Assembly (NCBI RefSeq): GCF_000282575.1
Contig: NZ_AKJA01000137.1
Location: forward strand, 1-32,095
Source of the DNA: Herbaspirillum sp. YR522
Lineage (GTDB): Bacteria; Pseudomonadota; Gammaproteobacteria; Burkholderiales; Burkholderiaceae_D
DNA: 32,095 nucleotides
Direction of reading: 5' to 3'
The position numbers and the translations under genes were made by a program. How positions within the stretch are numbered: the first letter of the stretch is position 1; the number at the start of each line of letters is the position of its first letter. This document shows, piece by piece, positions 1 to 8,392 of the stretch. The notes under the pieces are model-generated. The model worked only from the letters and a program-made list of their open reading frames with translations, was not told where the DNA came from and made no database searches.

Positions 1-385
1 GGGTTTCGCGGCGCATGCGCCGTGCCGGATGAGCGGATACGACTTGCAAGCCCAAAGGCTTCCCCCTGGCTCTTCAACAAAGCCCACAGCTCCTCCCAGC
101 AAATCACCTCGCATCACCCTCTCGGTAGATTTGATTCACATCCCCACATCCACGCGCTACCCACACCCCAAAACACTCCCTAGCAAAACCAAGCAAACAC
201 CACTCGTCGAAATTAAACAAACCGCTTGAACCAATATCACTTTCCCCTACAAATAAGCATTTTTAACAAATCAACCACACAAGATAGAAAAACTTAACAA
301 CTCAAACCATTAAGCTCTGCCATGCATCGGGTATCAACCCCGCTGACACCGCCCCCATCGCTAACCCGTGCATAGGCCAAACTTC
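1..385. other. Non-coding leader upstream of first chemoreceptor
   Basis: No convincing gene is visible. A short open frame at 29-229 lacks a ribosome site and any recognisable domain. From about 60 to 330 the plus strand is rich in A and C and poor in G; for example 161-240 holds about 31 C and 8 G. This is unlike the coding DNA around it. Such C-rich, G-poor RNA is unstructured and is the kind of sequence Rho uses, so it could terminate a transcript entering from the left or form a long leader for the chemoreceptor. I could not identify a clear sigma-70 or sigma-28 promoter. Confidence 0.5.
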
Positions 386-2041
386 ATGAAAATCTCCTCC
401 ATGTCGGTCTCGACTCGTTTGCTGTTCGGCTTTGGTTTGATCATGAGTCTATTGATTGGCATTGCCGTGTTCGGCTATACGCGTATCTCCACATTGAATG
501 ACAACATCGAGTTGCTGGTCACCGACCGTTACGCCAAGACAGTATTGGTCGCCAAACTGAACGATAGCGTCAATGTGATCGCACGAGCGGTTCGCAATAT
601 CGCGCTCTTGGACGAGCAAGAAGCGATCGACCACGAACTGTCCAGGATGTCGAACGAAACGGCGGCCAGCAATGCAATCGTCGAACAGCTTGGCAACATG
701 ATAAAGAGCAGCGAAGGCACGGCCATGCTGGACGACTTGTCAAAGGCCCGCGCCGATTACTACAAGATCCAATCGACGCTGATCGACGTTCTCAAAGCGC
801 ATCGTATCGACGAAGCCCGCAAGATCATCTTTGGCGAGATGCGCGAAAAACAGGCCGTCTATTTCTCGGCACTGGCAAAGCTGGGCGATCGCCAGAGAAA
901 CATGATGGACCAGTCCGCCGATGAAAGCCGCGAGGTCTACCAGCAGTCGACTTTCCTGCTGGTGATGGCGAGCGCGATCGCCCTGCTCACCGGGATCATC
1001 GGCTCGGTCGTGATCACCCGCAGCATATTGCGCCAGCTCGGCGGCGAACCGGTATACGCAATGGAAATCGCGGCGGAGATTGCGCGCGGCAACCTGGCCT
1101 GCGCCATTGCCGTCAAGAGCGGCGACACCGATAGCCTGATGGTTTCGCTCGTGACCATGCGCGACAAGCTGGCCGAGATCGTCGGCAATGTGCGGCAAGG
1201 CACAGACACCATCGCCACCGCATCCTCGCAGATTGCCACTGGCAACCTCGATCTGTCGGGTCGCACCGAAGAACAGGCAAGCTCGCTGGAACAAACCGCA
1301 TCTGCAATGGAACAACTGACTGCGACGGTCAAGCAGAATGCCGATAGCGCCCATCAAGCCAGGGGCCTGGCGAGCGCGGCCTCCGACACCGCCGTCAACG
1401 GCGGCCAGGTGGTGTCGGAAGTGATCGACACGATGAACTCGATCAGCACATGTTCGAAAAAGATCGTCAGCATCATCGAAGTCATCGAGGGTATCGCCTT
1501 CCAGACCAACATCCTCGCCCTCAATGCCGCCGTGGAAGCGGCGCGCGCAGGTGAACAGGGACGCGGCTTCGCGGTGGTCGCCAGCGAAGTGCGCAATCTG
1601 GCCCAGCGCTCTTCATCTGCCGCCAAGGAAATCAAATCGCTGATCCATGATTCGGTGGGCGCCGTCGATCACGGTAGCGCCCTGGTCGAGAAAGCGGGCG
1701 CGACCATGCAGGATATCGTCCAGAGCGTGCAACGCGTGAGCGACGTCGTGGCCGACATCAGTGCGGCCAGCCAGGAACAGAGCACCGGCATCGAGGAAGT
1801 CAATCGCGCCATCGCCCAGATGGATGAGGTGACCCAGCAAAACGCTGCGCTGGTCGAAGAAGCGGCTGCGGCAGCGCAGTCGCTACAGGACCAGGCGAGC
1901 TCGCTGAACCACGTCGTCGGCATCTTCAAACTGGCACGGCAGCAGGCCATTGCCGTGGCCGATATCCGGCATGCAGCCATGCCGGAAGGCCTGCAGTCAC
2001 CGGACGGGCCAATGCAGGCGGCGCGGCCGCTGCTCAACTGA
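386..2041 (+). CDS. Methyl-accepting chemotaxis protein (4HB sensor, HAMP, signalling domain)
   Basis: Inner-membrane chemoreceptor of 551 residues that would signal through CheW/CheA. TM1 lies at about residues 12-34, then a periplasmic four-helix-bundle ligand domain to about 185, TM2 at about 188-214, HAMP to about 265, and a long cytoplasmic coiled coil. The hairpin tip ([20 protein letters not shown], about residues 370-390) is the canonical CheA/CheW contact. There is no C-terminal NWETF-type CheR tether. The ATG at 386 is chosen over a GTG at 368 because its N-terminus ([13 protein letters not shown]) aligns with the paralogue at 3079. It is very similar to that paralogue along its whole length, so the two are a tandem duplication. 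The ligand is unknown; 4HB domains bind diverse small molecules. Confidence 0.95.
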   Translation: MKISSMSVSTRLLFGFGLIMSLLIGIAVFGYTRISTLNDNIELLVTDRYAKTVLVAKLNDSVNVIARAVRNIALLDEQEAIDHELSRMSNETAASNAIVEQLGNMIKSSEGTAMLDDLSKARADYYKIQSTLIDVLKAHRIDEARKIIFGEMREKQAVYFSALAKLGDRQRNMMDQSADESREVYQQSTFLLVMASAIALLTGIIGSVVITRSILRQLGGEPVYAMEIAAEIARGNLACAIAVKSGDTDSLMVSLVTMRDKLAEIVGNVRQGTDTIATASSQIATGNLDLSGRTEEQASSLEQTASAMEQLTATVKQNADSAHQARGLASAASDTAVNGGQVVSEVIDTMNSISTCSKKIVSIIEVIEGIAFQTNILALNAAVEAARAGEQGRGFAVVASEVRNLAQRSSSAAKEIKSLIHDSVGAVDHGSALVEKAGATMQDIVQSVQRVSDVVADISAASQEQSTGIEEVNRAIAQMDEVTQQNAALVEEAAAAAQSLQDQASSLNHVVGIFKLARQQAIAVADIRHAAMPEGLQSPDGPMQAARPLLN

Positions 2042-2087
2042 CATCGGCTTGCGCCTTCCGGCAGGCCTGCGCCGGCTGCGCGTCGAT

Positions 2088-2822
2088 TCAAGCCTGCCGG
2101 TGATCTCGCACGCGCAATGCCATCAGGTCGGTCGCCACTGCCGCCAGGTCCTGCAAGGCCTGCCGCTCGATGGCTCGCAACAGGCGCGGCTCGCGATCGA
2201 TCACGCACAGCGTCCCCAGCGAAAAGCCGTCATGGACCAGCGGGATGCCGGCATAGAAACGGATGTAGGGAGCGGCCACCACCAGCGGATTGTTCTTGAA
2301 TCGCGCATCTTCCTTCGCGTCCGTCACCATGAACAGCTCGTCCTGCATGATCACATGACTGCAGAACGCCCAGGAGCGCGGCGTCTCGCAGATCTCCACG
2401 CCCTGCTTGGACTTGAAGTGCTGGTGATCGGCCGACAGCAACGTGATCAGGGCGATCGGCGTACCCAGCAGTTGGTTGGCAAGCCTGGTGATGCGGTCGA
2501 AAGCCGGGTCCGGATGCGCCAATAAACCCGTCTCTTCCAGCGCGCACAAGCGCTGCGCTTCATTGTCCGGAATCGGAAACAGCGCGCCGTCGCCCGACGA
2601 ATGCAGCGCTGCCTGTTCGTCGGAAAGCGCGGTGGATATCTTGTTGAGCAGGCTCAACACCGCGCTTCTACGGGCACGCCTGTGCCCGCCCGGCGTCTTC
2701 CAGGATTCCAGCACGCCGCTTTCCATCCACAGCTGTGCCGTACTGACCGAGACCCCCAGCAGCCGCGCGGCCTCCGTGGAGGTAATGGCGACGTCGCTGG
2801 TGGAATCTTCAGTGGTCTGCAT
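2088..2822 (-). CDS. HTH (MerR/excisionase-like) plus GAF domain regulator
   Basis: A 244-residue protein. Residues about 12-60 form a MerR/excisionase-type winged helix-turn-helix (TSTEAARLLGVSVSTAQLWM, then a wing with GGHRR). Residues about 90-240 form a GAF domain (PIALITLLSADHQHFKSKQG, then a C-S-H motif and a GIPLVHDGFSLGTLCVID core), the type fused to diguanylate cyclases and kinases that senses small ligands. No catalytic output domain follows, so DNA binding is the likely output; that is inference. It lies between two paralogous chemoreceptors, convergent with the first and divergent from the second. It shares a 256-bp AT-rich upstream region with the second, which is therefore its most likely target besides itself. 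Ligand unknown. Confidence 0.85.
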   Translation of the reverse strand: MQTTEDSTSDVAITSTEAARLLGVSVSTAQLWMESGVLESWKTPGGHRRARRSAVLSLLNKISTALSDEQAALHSSGDGALFPIPDNEAQRLCALEETGLLAHPDPAFDRITRLANQLLGTPIALITLLSADHQHFKSKQGVEICETPRSWAFCSHVIMQDELFMVTDAKEDARFKNNPLVVAAPYIRFYAGIPLVHDGFSLGTLCVIDREPRLLRAIERQALQDLAAVATDLMALRVRDHRQA

Positions 2823-3078
2823 AGGTGGGGACTCGGGAATCGATACTGGCGTGGAGACTATCAGAAAACAATAAAATCACATAGAAAATCACAGGATCAG
2901 CAATTTCAACAAAATTAATCAATGAAACCACACCCCATTGTCGATTAGGACTCAAATTAATCAAATTAATTCCATTAATATGTCAAAATTAATGAACCAA
3001 GAAAGTCGGGCGCTGTCTTGAAAGGGTTGCCGAAAATCAACGACCATCCCTCACTATCGCTCATGACAAGACAACAAG
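2823..3078. promoter_or_regulatory. AT-rich divergent control region with AAATTAAT repeats
   Basis: This 256-bp gap separates the start codons of the HTH-GAF gene (minus) and the second chemoreceptor (plus). It is much richer in A+T than its flanks. The octamer AAATTAAT occurs at 2912-2919, 2954-2961, 2963-2970 and 2986-2993, with a related CATTAAT at 2973-2979. Two copies are 9 bp apart. The cluster could be an operator for the HTH-GAF regulator or a site for an H-NS-type silencer. No clear -35/-10 pair stands out. Confidence 0.45.
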
Positions 3079-4719
3079 ATGATGAAAATTTCCTCCCTGA
3101 CCGTATCGAGCCGCTTGCTGGCCGGCTTTGGCTTGATCATGTGCTTCCTTTTCGGCATCGCGATATTCAGTTACGCCCGGATCGCCGAACTCAACGACAA
3201 CATCGATCTCCTGGTCAACGACCGATATGCCAAGACGGTGCTGGTCAGCAAACTGAGCGACAACGTCAATGTGATCGCCAGGGCGGTGCGTAATATCGCG
3301 CTGGTCGATGGCAAGGATGCGGTCGACAGTGAGTTGTCGAGGATCACCGATGCCACTGCGGCCAACAAGGCCACGATCGAGCAGTTGGCGATCATGATCA
3401 AGACGCCCGGTGGCATCGCCCTGCTGACCGACCTGTCGCGCGCCATGAACGACTATGGTTCGACGCAGTCGGCATTGGCCGACGCCATCCGCGGTAACCG
3501 TATCGATGACGCCAAGAAGATGATCTTCGGCGTGGTGCGTGAGAAGCAGACGGCCATCTTCTCGATATTGAGCAAACTGGCCGACTACCAAAGAAGCCTG
3601 ATGGATCAATCCGCGGTAGAAAGCCATCAGGTCTACGAGCATTCCCGCCTGCTGCTGGCCGTCGCCAGCGGCCTGGCGCTGCTGTGCGGGCTGGTCGCCT
3701 CGGTGCTGGTGACCCGCAGCATCCTGCGCCAGTTGGGCGGCGAACCGGTCTATGCGATGGACGTCGCCGCGCAGATCGCACAGGGAAACCTTGCCTCCCC
3801 GATCACCGTCAAGCCTGGCGATAGCGATAGCCTGATGGCTTCGCTGGCGGTCATGCGAGACAAGCTGGCCGCCATCGTCGGCAATGTCCGGCAAGGCACC
3901 GAGACCATTGCCACGGCCTCCTCGCAGATCGCCACCGGCAACCTGGACCTGTCGAGCCGCACCGAAGAGCAAGCCAGCTCGCTGGAAGAGACCGCCTCTG
4001 CCATGGAACAGCTGACGGCAACGGTGAAGCAGAACGCCGACAGCGCGCAACAGGCTAGCCGCCTGGCAACGGCGGCGGCCGATACCGCAGTCGACGGTGG
4101 CCAGGTGGTGACCCAGGTGATCGACACAATGGACGCCATCAGTGCGTCGTCGCGACAGATCGTCAGCATCATCGACGTGATCGAGGCCATTGCATTCCAG
4201 ACCAACATCCTTGCCCTGAACGCGGCCGTGGAAGCGGCCCGCGCCGGGGAGCAGGGACGCGGCTTTGCCGTGGTGGCCAGCGAAGTGCGCAATCTGGCCC
4301 AGCGGTCGTCGACGGCGGCAAAGGAAATAAAATCGCTGATCCAGGATTCGGTCGACAGCGTCGACCGCGGCAGCCTGCTGGTCGAAAAGGCAGGCGCCAC
4401 CATGCAGGAGATCGTTCAAAGCGTTCAACGCGTCACCGAGGTGGTGTCCGAGATCAGCGCCGCCGGCCAGGAGCAAAGCACCGGTATCGAGGAAGTCAAC
4501 CGCGCCATCGCCCAGATGGACGAGGTCACCCAGCAGAACGCGGCGTTGGTCGAGGAAGCTGCCGCGGCAGCACAGTCCTTGCAGGACCAGGCCACATCGC
4601 TGAGCGAAATCGTGAGCATCTTCAAACTGGCCCAGGCCAGCGGTATCACCCTGGCGCCGCAACGGCAGACCAGGATGCCGCCATTGTCGATGCGCACGGC
4701 GCGCCCGCTGCTCGGTTGA
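3079..4719 (+). CDS. Methyl-accepting chemotaxis protein, paralogue of the one at 386
   Basis: Chemoreceptor of 546 residues with the same architecture as its neighbour: TM1, periplasmic four-helix bundle, TM2 (about 190-215), HAMP, and a cytoplasmic signalling domain whose tip [20 protein letters not shown] is identical. Divergence is concentrated in the periplasmic part and at the extreme C-terminus, as expected if the copies have different ligand preferences. Two adjacent ATG codons (3079 and 3082) are possible starts; the second gives an N-terminus matching the paralogue. The upstream region is shared with the divergent HTH-GAF regulator, suggesting this copy is regulated differently from the first. 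No CheR-binding pentapeptide is present. Confidence 0.95.
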   Translation: MMKISSLTVSSRLLAGFGLIMCFLFGIAIFSYARIAELNDNIDLLVNDRYAKTVLVSKLSDNVNVIARAVRNIALVDGKDAVDSELSRITDATAANKATIEQLAIMIKTPGGIALLTDLSRAMNDYGSTQSALADAIRGNRIDDAKKMIFGVVREKQTAIFSILSKLADYQRSLMDQSAVESHQVYEHSRLLLAVASGLALLCGLVASVLVTRSILRQLGGEPVYAMDVAAQIAQGNLASPITVKPGDSDSLMASLAVMRDKLAAIVGNVRQGTETIATASSQIATGNLDLSSRTEEQASSLEETASAMEQLTATVKQNADSAQQASRLATAAADTAVDGGQVVTQVIDTMDAISASSRQIVSIIDVIEAIAFQTNILALNAAVEAARAGEQGRGFAVVASEVRNLAQRSSTAAKEIKSLIQDSVDSVDRGSLLVEKAGATMQEIVQSVQRVTEVVSEISAAGQEQSTGIEEVNRAIAQMDEVTQQNAALVEEAAAAAQSLQDQATSLSEIVSIFKLAQASGITLAPQRQTRMPPLSMRTARPLLG

Positions 4720-5023
4720 GACCGACGACGATCGCATGCGGCGCCCGCCTCGGATGGCGCCAGCATGCGATGCGACATGCTGGCGATGAGGCCTGTCGCG
4801 CCGCCTGGCCGCGGCCCAGCGACGATGATGGCGTCGCCGCTGCTTGCCCCACGCCCTAACAAGCGTTGCACCTACATCTTCGCGCCGGGATCGGGCGCAC
4901 GATGCAAACCTTCACTGCAGCATTGCGTCCGGCATTTCCTGCGCCACGCTGCAGACCGGTGCGGAACGGACACAGCGGTTTGATCCGAGAGATTAAAGCC
5001 AGGCCGCAATCAAAGGAATCATC
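4720..5023. other. Intergenic region with hairpin after second chemoreceptor
   Basis: No gene seen in about 300 bp. A perfect 10-bp inverted repeat (CGCCAGCATG at 4758-4767, CATGCTGGCG at 4776-4785, 8-nt loop) follows the chemoreceptor stop. It has no T-tract, so it is a transcript-end hairpin candidate rather than a classical terminator. The right end holds the ribosome site AAAGGA used by the acidic protein at 5024. Confidence 0.4.
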
Positions 5024-5320
5024 ATGTCAAATCTCAATACCCCCCAGGGCAACCCGGTCCAGGAGCAAGGCGACCTGCAACAGCAACAGCAACAGCAAAA
5101 TTCACCGGACAGTCCCGAAGCGCAGTCGGACGACGAAGAGCTGGACGTCGCAGGCGACGACGAACCGGTACCCGGTGACATCCCCGATGTCGACGGTACA
5201 CCGACACCAGATCAGGTGCGCCAGACCCAGGCCGACCAGCAGAGCGACGCCGACGACGTCGATCCTGATCGAATCGCTGCCGGTACCGGCACCGCGCAGG
5301 CCGATATCGCATCGACCTGA
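5024..5320 (+). CDS. Small acidic low-complexity protein
   Basis: A 98-residue protein of unknown function. It starts with ATG preceded by AAAGGA at good spacing. A glutamine run (QQQQQQQ, around residues 19-26) is encoded partly by a CAGCAA hexamer repeated in tandem. The rest is rich in Asp, Glu, Pro and Gln (SDDEELDVAGDDEPVPGDIP) with almost no lysine or aromatic residues, so it is probably intrinsically disordered, strongly acidic and cytoplasmic (no signal peptide or membrane segment). It ends just before a strong bidirectional-looking hairpin. A second small acidic protein lies at 15068-15391; both have Asp/Glu-rich cores and short MS-starting N-termini, but I cannot show homology by eye. 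Confidence 0.7.
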   Translation: MSNLNTPQGNPVQEQGDLQQQQQQQNSPDSPEAQSDDEELDVAGDDEPVPGDIPDVDGTPTPDQVRQTQADQQSDADDVDPDRIAAGTGTAQADIAST

Positions 5321-5340
5321 GCCGGTCGTCCGATCGACAG

Positions 5341-5378
5341 AGCCCCGCCGCAGCCAGCCGGCTGCAGCGGGGCTTTTT
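5341..5378 (+). terminator. Rho-independent terminator
   Basis: An 8-bp stem AGCCCCGC/GCGGGGCT, one C/A mismatch, and a further 6-bp stem GCAGCC/GGCTGC around an AGCC loop, followed by TTTTT. It ends the acidic protein transcript and lies between it and the convergent DUF2252 gene. Confidence 0.9.
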
Positions 5379-5385
5379 CATGCGC

Positions 5386-6612
5386 TCAGAATTCGATCGG
5401 CTGGTCGGCCAGCGCGTAACGACGGCAATGCTCGAGATAGGCCCGCTCATGACTTGCCACCAGGTCGACCACACTGCTCCACAGCCAGGACGGCACCTCC
5501 AGCGTCTTGGATCGATAACGCGCCAGTTCGGCACTCCAGGCCGCTCGCGTAGGCTGGTCCATCTGGCCCGCATGCGCCAGGCCCACTACCCGCGCCAGGT
5601 AACGGGCGGCGCGCAGCGCCTCGGCCTGGCTGACGTGATCGATTTCCAGCTTCAAGTCCTGCGGCAGCAACTCGCGCATGAAGACGGGTCGCTCCAGGAT
5701 GCGGGCCGATTTCATCCGCGTGCCAAGGTGCGGCGACAGATGCCGGGCGCCCTCCACCACGCGGTCGGCATTGTCCCTCGGCATTCTTGCGTCGGCATAG
5801 CGGGGCGCCGCAGCGGTGACCGCTTCCTTGATGTCGAACAGGCAGATATCGCTGCGTTCGGTGGCCTGGCCGTTGGCATCCAGCAGCACCGCAAACCTGA
5901 GATAACCGAGCGAACTGCAACCCTTCATCCAATAGGCGGTATCGAGCATCTTGACCTCGGCATTGTTGGCACGGTGCCGCATGGCCGTCACCAGCTCGCG
6001 CGCGTCGCTACTGCGGAACAGCTCGCCAATGACCTGCCGCTCGTGCTTCGATGCCGGCCAGAAGCGCTTGCCCAGCGGGATGCGAACGGTCTTGCCTTCG
6101 ATACGCTCCTTGGCCAATTCGCGCCAGGTACGCCGGTGTGCGCTTTTCAATGCGATGCGCACCGACTCGGGCTTCTTGCCGGTCTCGTCCTGCGCGCCGG
6201 ATTGGAAAGCCGACTCGTAACCCTGCACCAGCACTTCCATCAGCTTGGCGGTGATCACCCCGGGAAGATCGGAACTGCGCGCAGCCATCGCCAGCGACAG
6301 GGCCAGCCGGATCAGGTCATGCGTGGGATTGCCGATCACGGTCTGGTCGAAATCCCGTATCTGGATCTGGATCCGGCCATCGGCACTGGCCACCGGGCCC
6401 AGGTTGCCGATATGGCAGTCACCGCAAATCCAGATGGCGGGGCCCTCGGGCAGGTTGCTGGGGGCGGTTTCATTGAGCCATTCGTAGAACCTGAGCGTAC
6501 TTCCGCGCACATAGGCTTGCGCCGAGCGCGCCATTTTCAGTTTCTTGGCAGTCGCCAGCAGATCGTGGCGATCCGATGGCCGTGGAACGACCTTGATCAG
6601 TTTCTTTGGCAT
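5386..6612 (-). CDS. DUF2252 family protein (kinase-like fold)
   Basis: A 408-residue cytoplasmic protein. The motifs IWICGDCHIGNLGPV (about residues 80-94) and IRDFDQTVIGNPTHDLIRLA (about 105-124) are the family hallmark. They resemble the catalytic loop (H-x-x-N) and metal-binding Asp of aminoglycoside-phosphotransferase-like kinases, so a small-molecule kinase role is possible but unproven. Length is typical of the family. It starts at the ATG whose complement is at 6610-6612; the ribosome site is weak. It is divergent from the ribbon-helix-helix regulator and convergent with the acidic protein. Nothing nearby indicates a substrate. Confidence 0.85.
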   Translation of the reverse strand: MPKKLIKVVPRPSDRHDLLATAKKLKMARSAQAYVRGSTLRFYEWLNETAPSNLPEGPAIWICGDCHIGNLGPVASADGRIQIQIRDFDQTVIGNPTHDLIRLALSLAMAARSSDLPGVITAKLMEVLVQGYESAFQSGAQDETGKKPESVRIALKSAHRRTWRELAKERIEGKTVRIPLGKRFWPASKHERQVIGELFRSSDARELVTAMRHRANNAEVKMLDTAYWMKGCSSLGYLRFAVLLDANGQATERSDICLFDIKEAVTAAAPRYADARMPRDNADRVVEGARHLSPHLGTRMKSARILERPVFMRELLPQDLKLEIDHVSQAEALRAARYLARVVGLAHAGQMDQPTRAAWSAELARYRSKTLEVPSWLWSSVVDLVASHERAYLEHCRRYALADQPIEF

Positions 6613-6758
6613 GCGGTTTATCTTTTGGAAATGAATGTGGACTGTGTCGTCCAGGGTGGACCGCTGCCATCAGGATCGTCCCCTTGATCGCCTGCGTCTA
6701 TCGGCCGAGCCTGCTAGTGCGCGTCAGACAGGCACCCTATTTATTTGATGCGCCACCC

Positions 6759-6802
6759 TTGAAACCATCCACATACCATCCATATGGATTCCATAAGGAT
6801 GA
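6759..6802 (+). promoter_or_regulatory. Promoter-like sequence overlapped by a symmetric operator array
   Basis: A 12-bp perfect palindrome ATCCATATGGAT (6778-6789) is flanked by further ATCC (6767-6770) and GGAT (6797-6800) half-sites. All four half-sites are symmetric about 6783.5, with 11 bp between successive half-sites on each side. A possible -35 TTGAAA (6759-6764) lies at its left edge and a weak -10 (TATGGA, 6783-6788) inside it. One-helical-turn spacing of short half-sites is typical of ribbon-helix-helix operators, and a ribbon-helix-helix protein is encoded 30 bp downstream, so autorepression is the simple reading. Confidence 0.6.
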
Positions 6803-6831
6803 TACGAACGATAAGTTACCGAGGGAAAACC

Positions 6832-7245
6832 ATGTCAGGCACCGAACTCAAGCCGCGCATCGGCGACAGTGAAAAGATCACCATCAACCTGGGCGTGGTC
6901 GACCTGGGACAGATCGACCTGCTGGTGCAGGAGGGCTTCTATGCCAATCGCACCGACCTGATCCGTACCGCCATTCGCAATCAGCTGGGGGTACATGCCG
7001 ACGTGGTCAAACAGACGGTAAGTCGCAAGAGCCTGGTGCTGGGGCTGCAGACATACACCCGGCTACAACTCGAAAAACTGCAGGCAGCCAATGAAACATT
7101 ACAGATCCAGGTAGTGGGGCTGGCGACGATCGCCAGCGATGTCCCGCCCGAACTGGCCGCGGCAGTGATCGAGTCGGTCACCGTCCTCGGCGCCTTCCAT
7201 GCCACCGGCGCCGTCAAGGCAGCGCTGGCCGGCCGCATCCATTAG
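6832..7245 (+). CDS. Ribbon-helix-helix (CopG-like) transcriptional regulator
   Basis: A 137-residue protein. Residues about 15-52 fit a ribbon-helix-helix fold: a beta strand (EKITINLGVVDLGQIDLLVQ) followed by helices with the RTDLIRTAIRNQLG pattern. The C-terminal 80 residues are mostly helical and probably oligomerise or sense a ligand. The start at 6832 is chosen because GAGGG precedes it at good spacing and the domain begins soon after; an in-frame ATG at 6784 lies inside the proposed operator. It ends 20 bp before the esterase gene, so both are probably co-transcribed, which suggests that it regulates esterase expression and itself. Confidence 0.85.
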   Translation: MSGTELKPRIGDSEKITINLGVVDLGQIDLLVQEGFYANRTDLIRTAIRNQLGVHADVVKQTVSRKSLVLGLQTYTRLQLEKLQAANETLQIQVVGLATIASDVPPELAAAVIESVTVLGAFHATGAVKAALAGRIH

Positions 7246-7265
7246 CGTCACCCACAAGGAATTCC

Positions 7266-8354
7266 ATGTCCAAGCTCCGCGATCTTCATGCACGAATGGC
7301 CGACATCACGGCCCGCCTCCGCTCGCAAGATGCCGGTGGTGCGACCGAAATCATCCAGCGCGCACTCACGTCTGCCGGCCTGACTTCACCCACCCCTTCC
7401 GGGAGCGCCGCCCCGCAGTCGTTGCGCAAGCTGTTGACCGGCCTTGGAACAGGGCCGGCACCCTGGAGCAATCTTCCGGGCGCGGCGCCCGATGCGGATA
7501 CCGCCGATGAAAAATTCATCAGTTCCACGTTGCGGGGACGTCGCTACAAGACCTATGTGCCCTCCAGCTACCGGGGCCAGGCGATGCCGCTGGTGGTGAT
7601 GCTGCACGGCTGCACCCAGGACCCGGACGACTTCGCGCGCGGCACGCAGATGAATGCGCTGGCCGAAGAAAAAGGATTCGTCGTGCTGTATCCGGCGCAG
7701 GACGCCAGCGCCAATGCGTCCAAATGCTGGAACTGGTTCAATGCCATCGATCAGCAGCGCGGCCAGGGCGAGCCGGCATTGATCGCTGCCATGACCAACG
7801 AAGTGATCGAGCGCTACAGCCTGGATCGCGAACGGGTCTATGTGGCCGGCTTGTCTGCCGGTGGGGCAATGGCGGTCATCATGGGCGCCACCTATCCCGA
7901 TCTCTATCGCGCCGTCGGCGTGCATTCGGGCTTGCCGTATGCTGCCGCCTCCGACTTGCCGTCTGCCCTGAGCGCGATGAAAGGGATCTCGCGGCGACGC
8001 AACGCACCGCACGACGCAACCCTGCCGATCATCGTGTTTCACGGCGACCGCGACACTACCGTCAGTCCGGCCAACGGCCGGGTGCTGATCGACGACTTCG
8101 CCAACGGGCTCGACCAGGCGGACCACGTCAGCACCCTGGTCGAACAGGGCAAGGCCGCGGGCGGGCGCCAGTTCTCGCGCACCACCCTGCATGCAGACGG
8201 AAAACCGGTGCTGGCCGAGCATTGGGTGATTCACGGCGCCGGTCATGCCTGGGCCGGCGGCAGCGCCGCCGGGACCTATACCGATGCGCAGGGTCCGGAC
8301 GCCTCGCGCGAGATGTTCAGGTTCTTCAGCACCCAGGGCGCAGACCGGGCCTGA
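7266..8354 (+). CDS. PHB depolymerase family esterase (alpha/beta hydrolase)
   Basis: A 362-residue serine hydrolase of the LpqC/PHB-depolymerase esterase family. The nucleophile is Ser197 in the lipase box GLSAGGAM; likely triad partners are Asp263 in HGDRDTTV and His327 in GAGHAWAGG. The oxyanion region VVMLHGCTQDPDDFA is typical. The first 90 residues, including a linker rich in Pro, Ser and Gly, are less conserved. No signal peptide is visible, so an intracellular role on short polyesters or other esters is likelier than secreted polymer degradation. The substrate cannot be told from sequence. AAGGAATTCC precedes the ATG. Downstream it converges on the ExuT-like transporter. Confidence 0.92.
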   Translation: MSKLRDLHARMADITARLRSQDAGGATEIIQRALTSAGLTSPTPSGSAAPQSLRKLLTGLGTGPAPWSNLPGAAPDADTADEKFISSTLRGRRYKTYVPSSYRGQAMPLVVMLHGCTQDPDDFARGTQMNALAEEKGFVVLYPAQDASANASKCWNWFNAIDQQRGQGEPALIAAMTNEVIERYSLDRERVYVAGLSAGGAMAVIMGATYPDLYRAVGVHSGLPYAAASDLPSALSAMKGISRRRNAPHDATLPIIVFHGDRDTTVSPANGRVLIDDFANGLDQADHVSTLVEQGKAAGGRQFSRTTLHADGKPVLAEHWVIHGAGHAWAGGSAAGTYTDAQGPDASREMFRFFSTQGADRA

Positions 8355-8361
8355 AGCAGCA

Positions 8362-8392
8362 GTGATGCGAACGCCTCAGGCGAGCGCATCAC
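8362..8392. terminator. Hairpin between convergent genes
   Basis: Perfect 8-bp arms GTGATGCG (8362-8369) and CGCATCAC (8385-8392) enclose an inner CGCCTCAGGCG dyad. It lies between the convergent esterase and MFS genes and overlaps the latter's stop codon. There is no T-tract, so efficiency as an intrinsic terminator is uncertain. Confidence 0.45.

Noticed and set aside
29-229. Short open frame at the window start
   Set aside because: No ribosome site. Pro/Ser/Thr/Lys-rich sequence follows from the C- and A-rich DNA, and no family resemblance is seen.
2058-2100. Inverted repeat CCGGCAGGC/GCCTGCCGG between the first chemoreceptor and the HTH-GAF gene as a terminator
   Set aside because: The loop is about 25 nt, there is no T-tract, and one arm is inside the regulator's coding end, so a terminator role is weak.
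3001-3078. Sigma-28 (flagellar) promoter before the second chemoreceptor
   Set aside because: GCCGAAAA is present, but no TAAA-type -35 element occurs at the required 15-bp spacing.
3061-4737. Very long open frame antisense to the second chemoreceptor
   Set aside because: It mirrors a clear chemoreceptor gene. Its product is a His/Gln/Arg/Asp-rich sequence with no domain, as produced by codon bias on the complementary strand.
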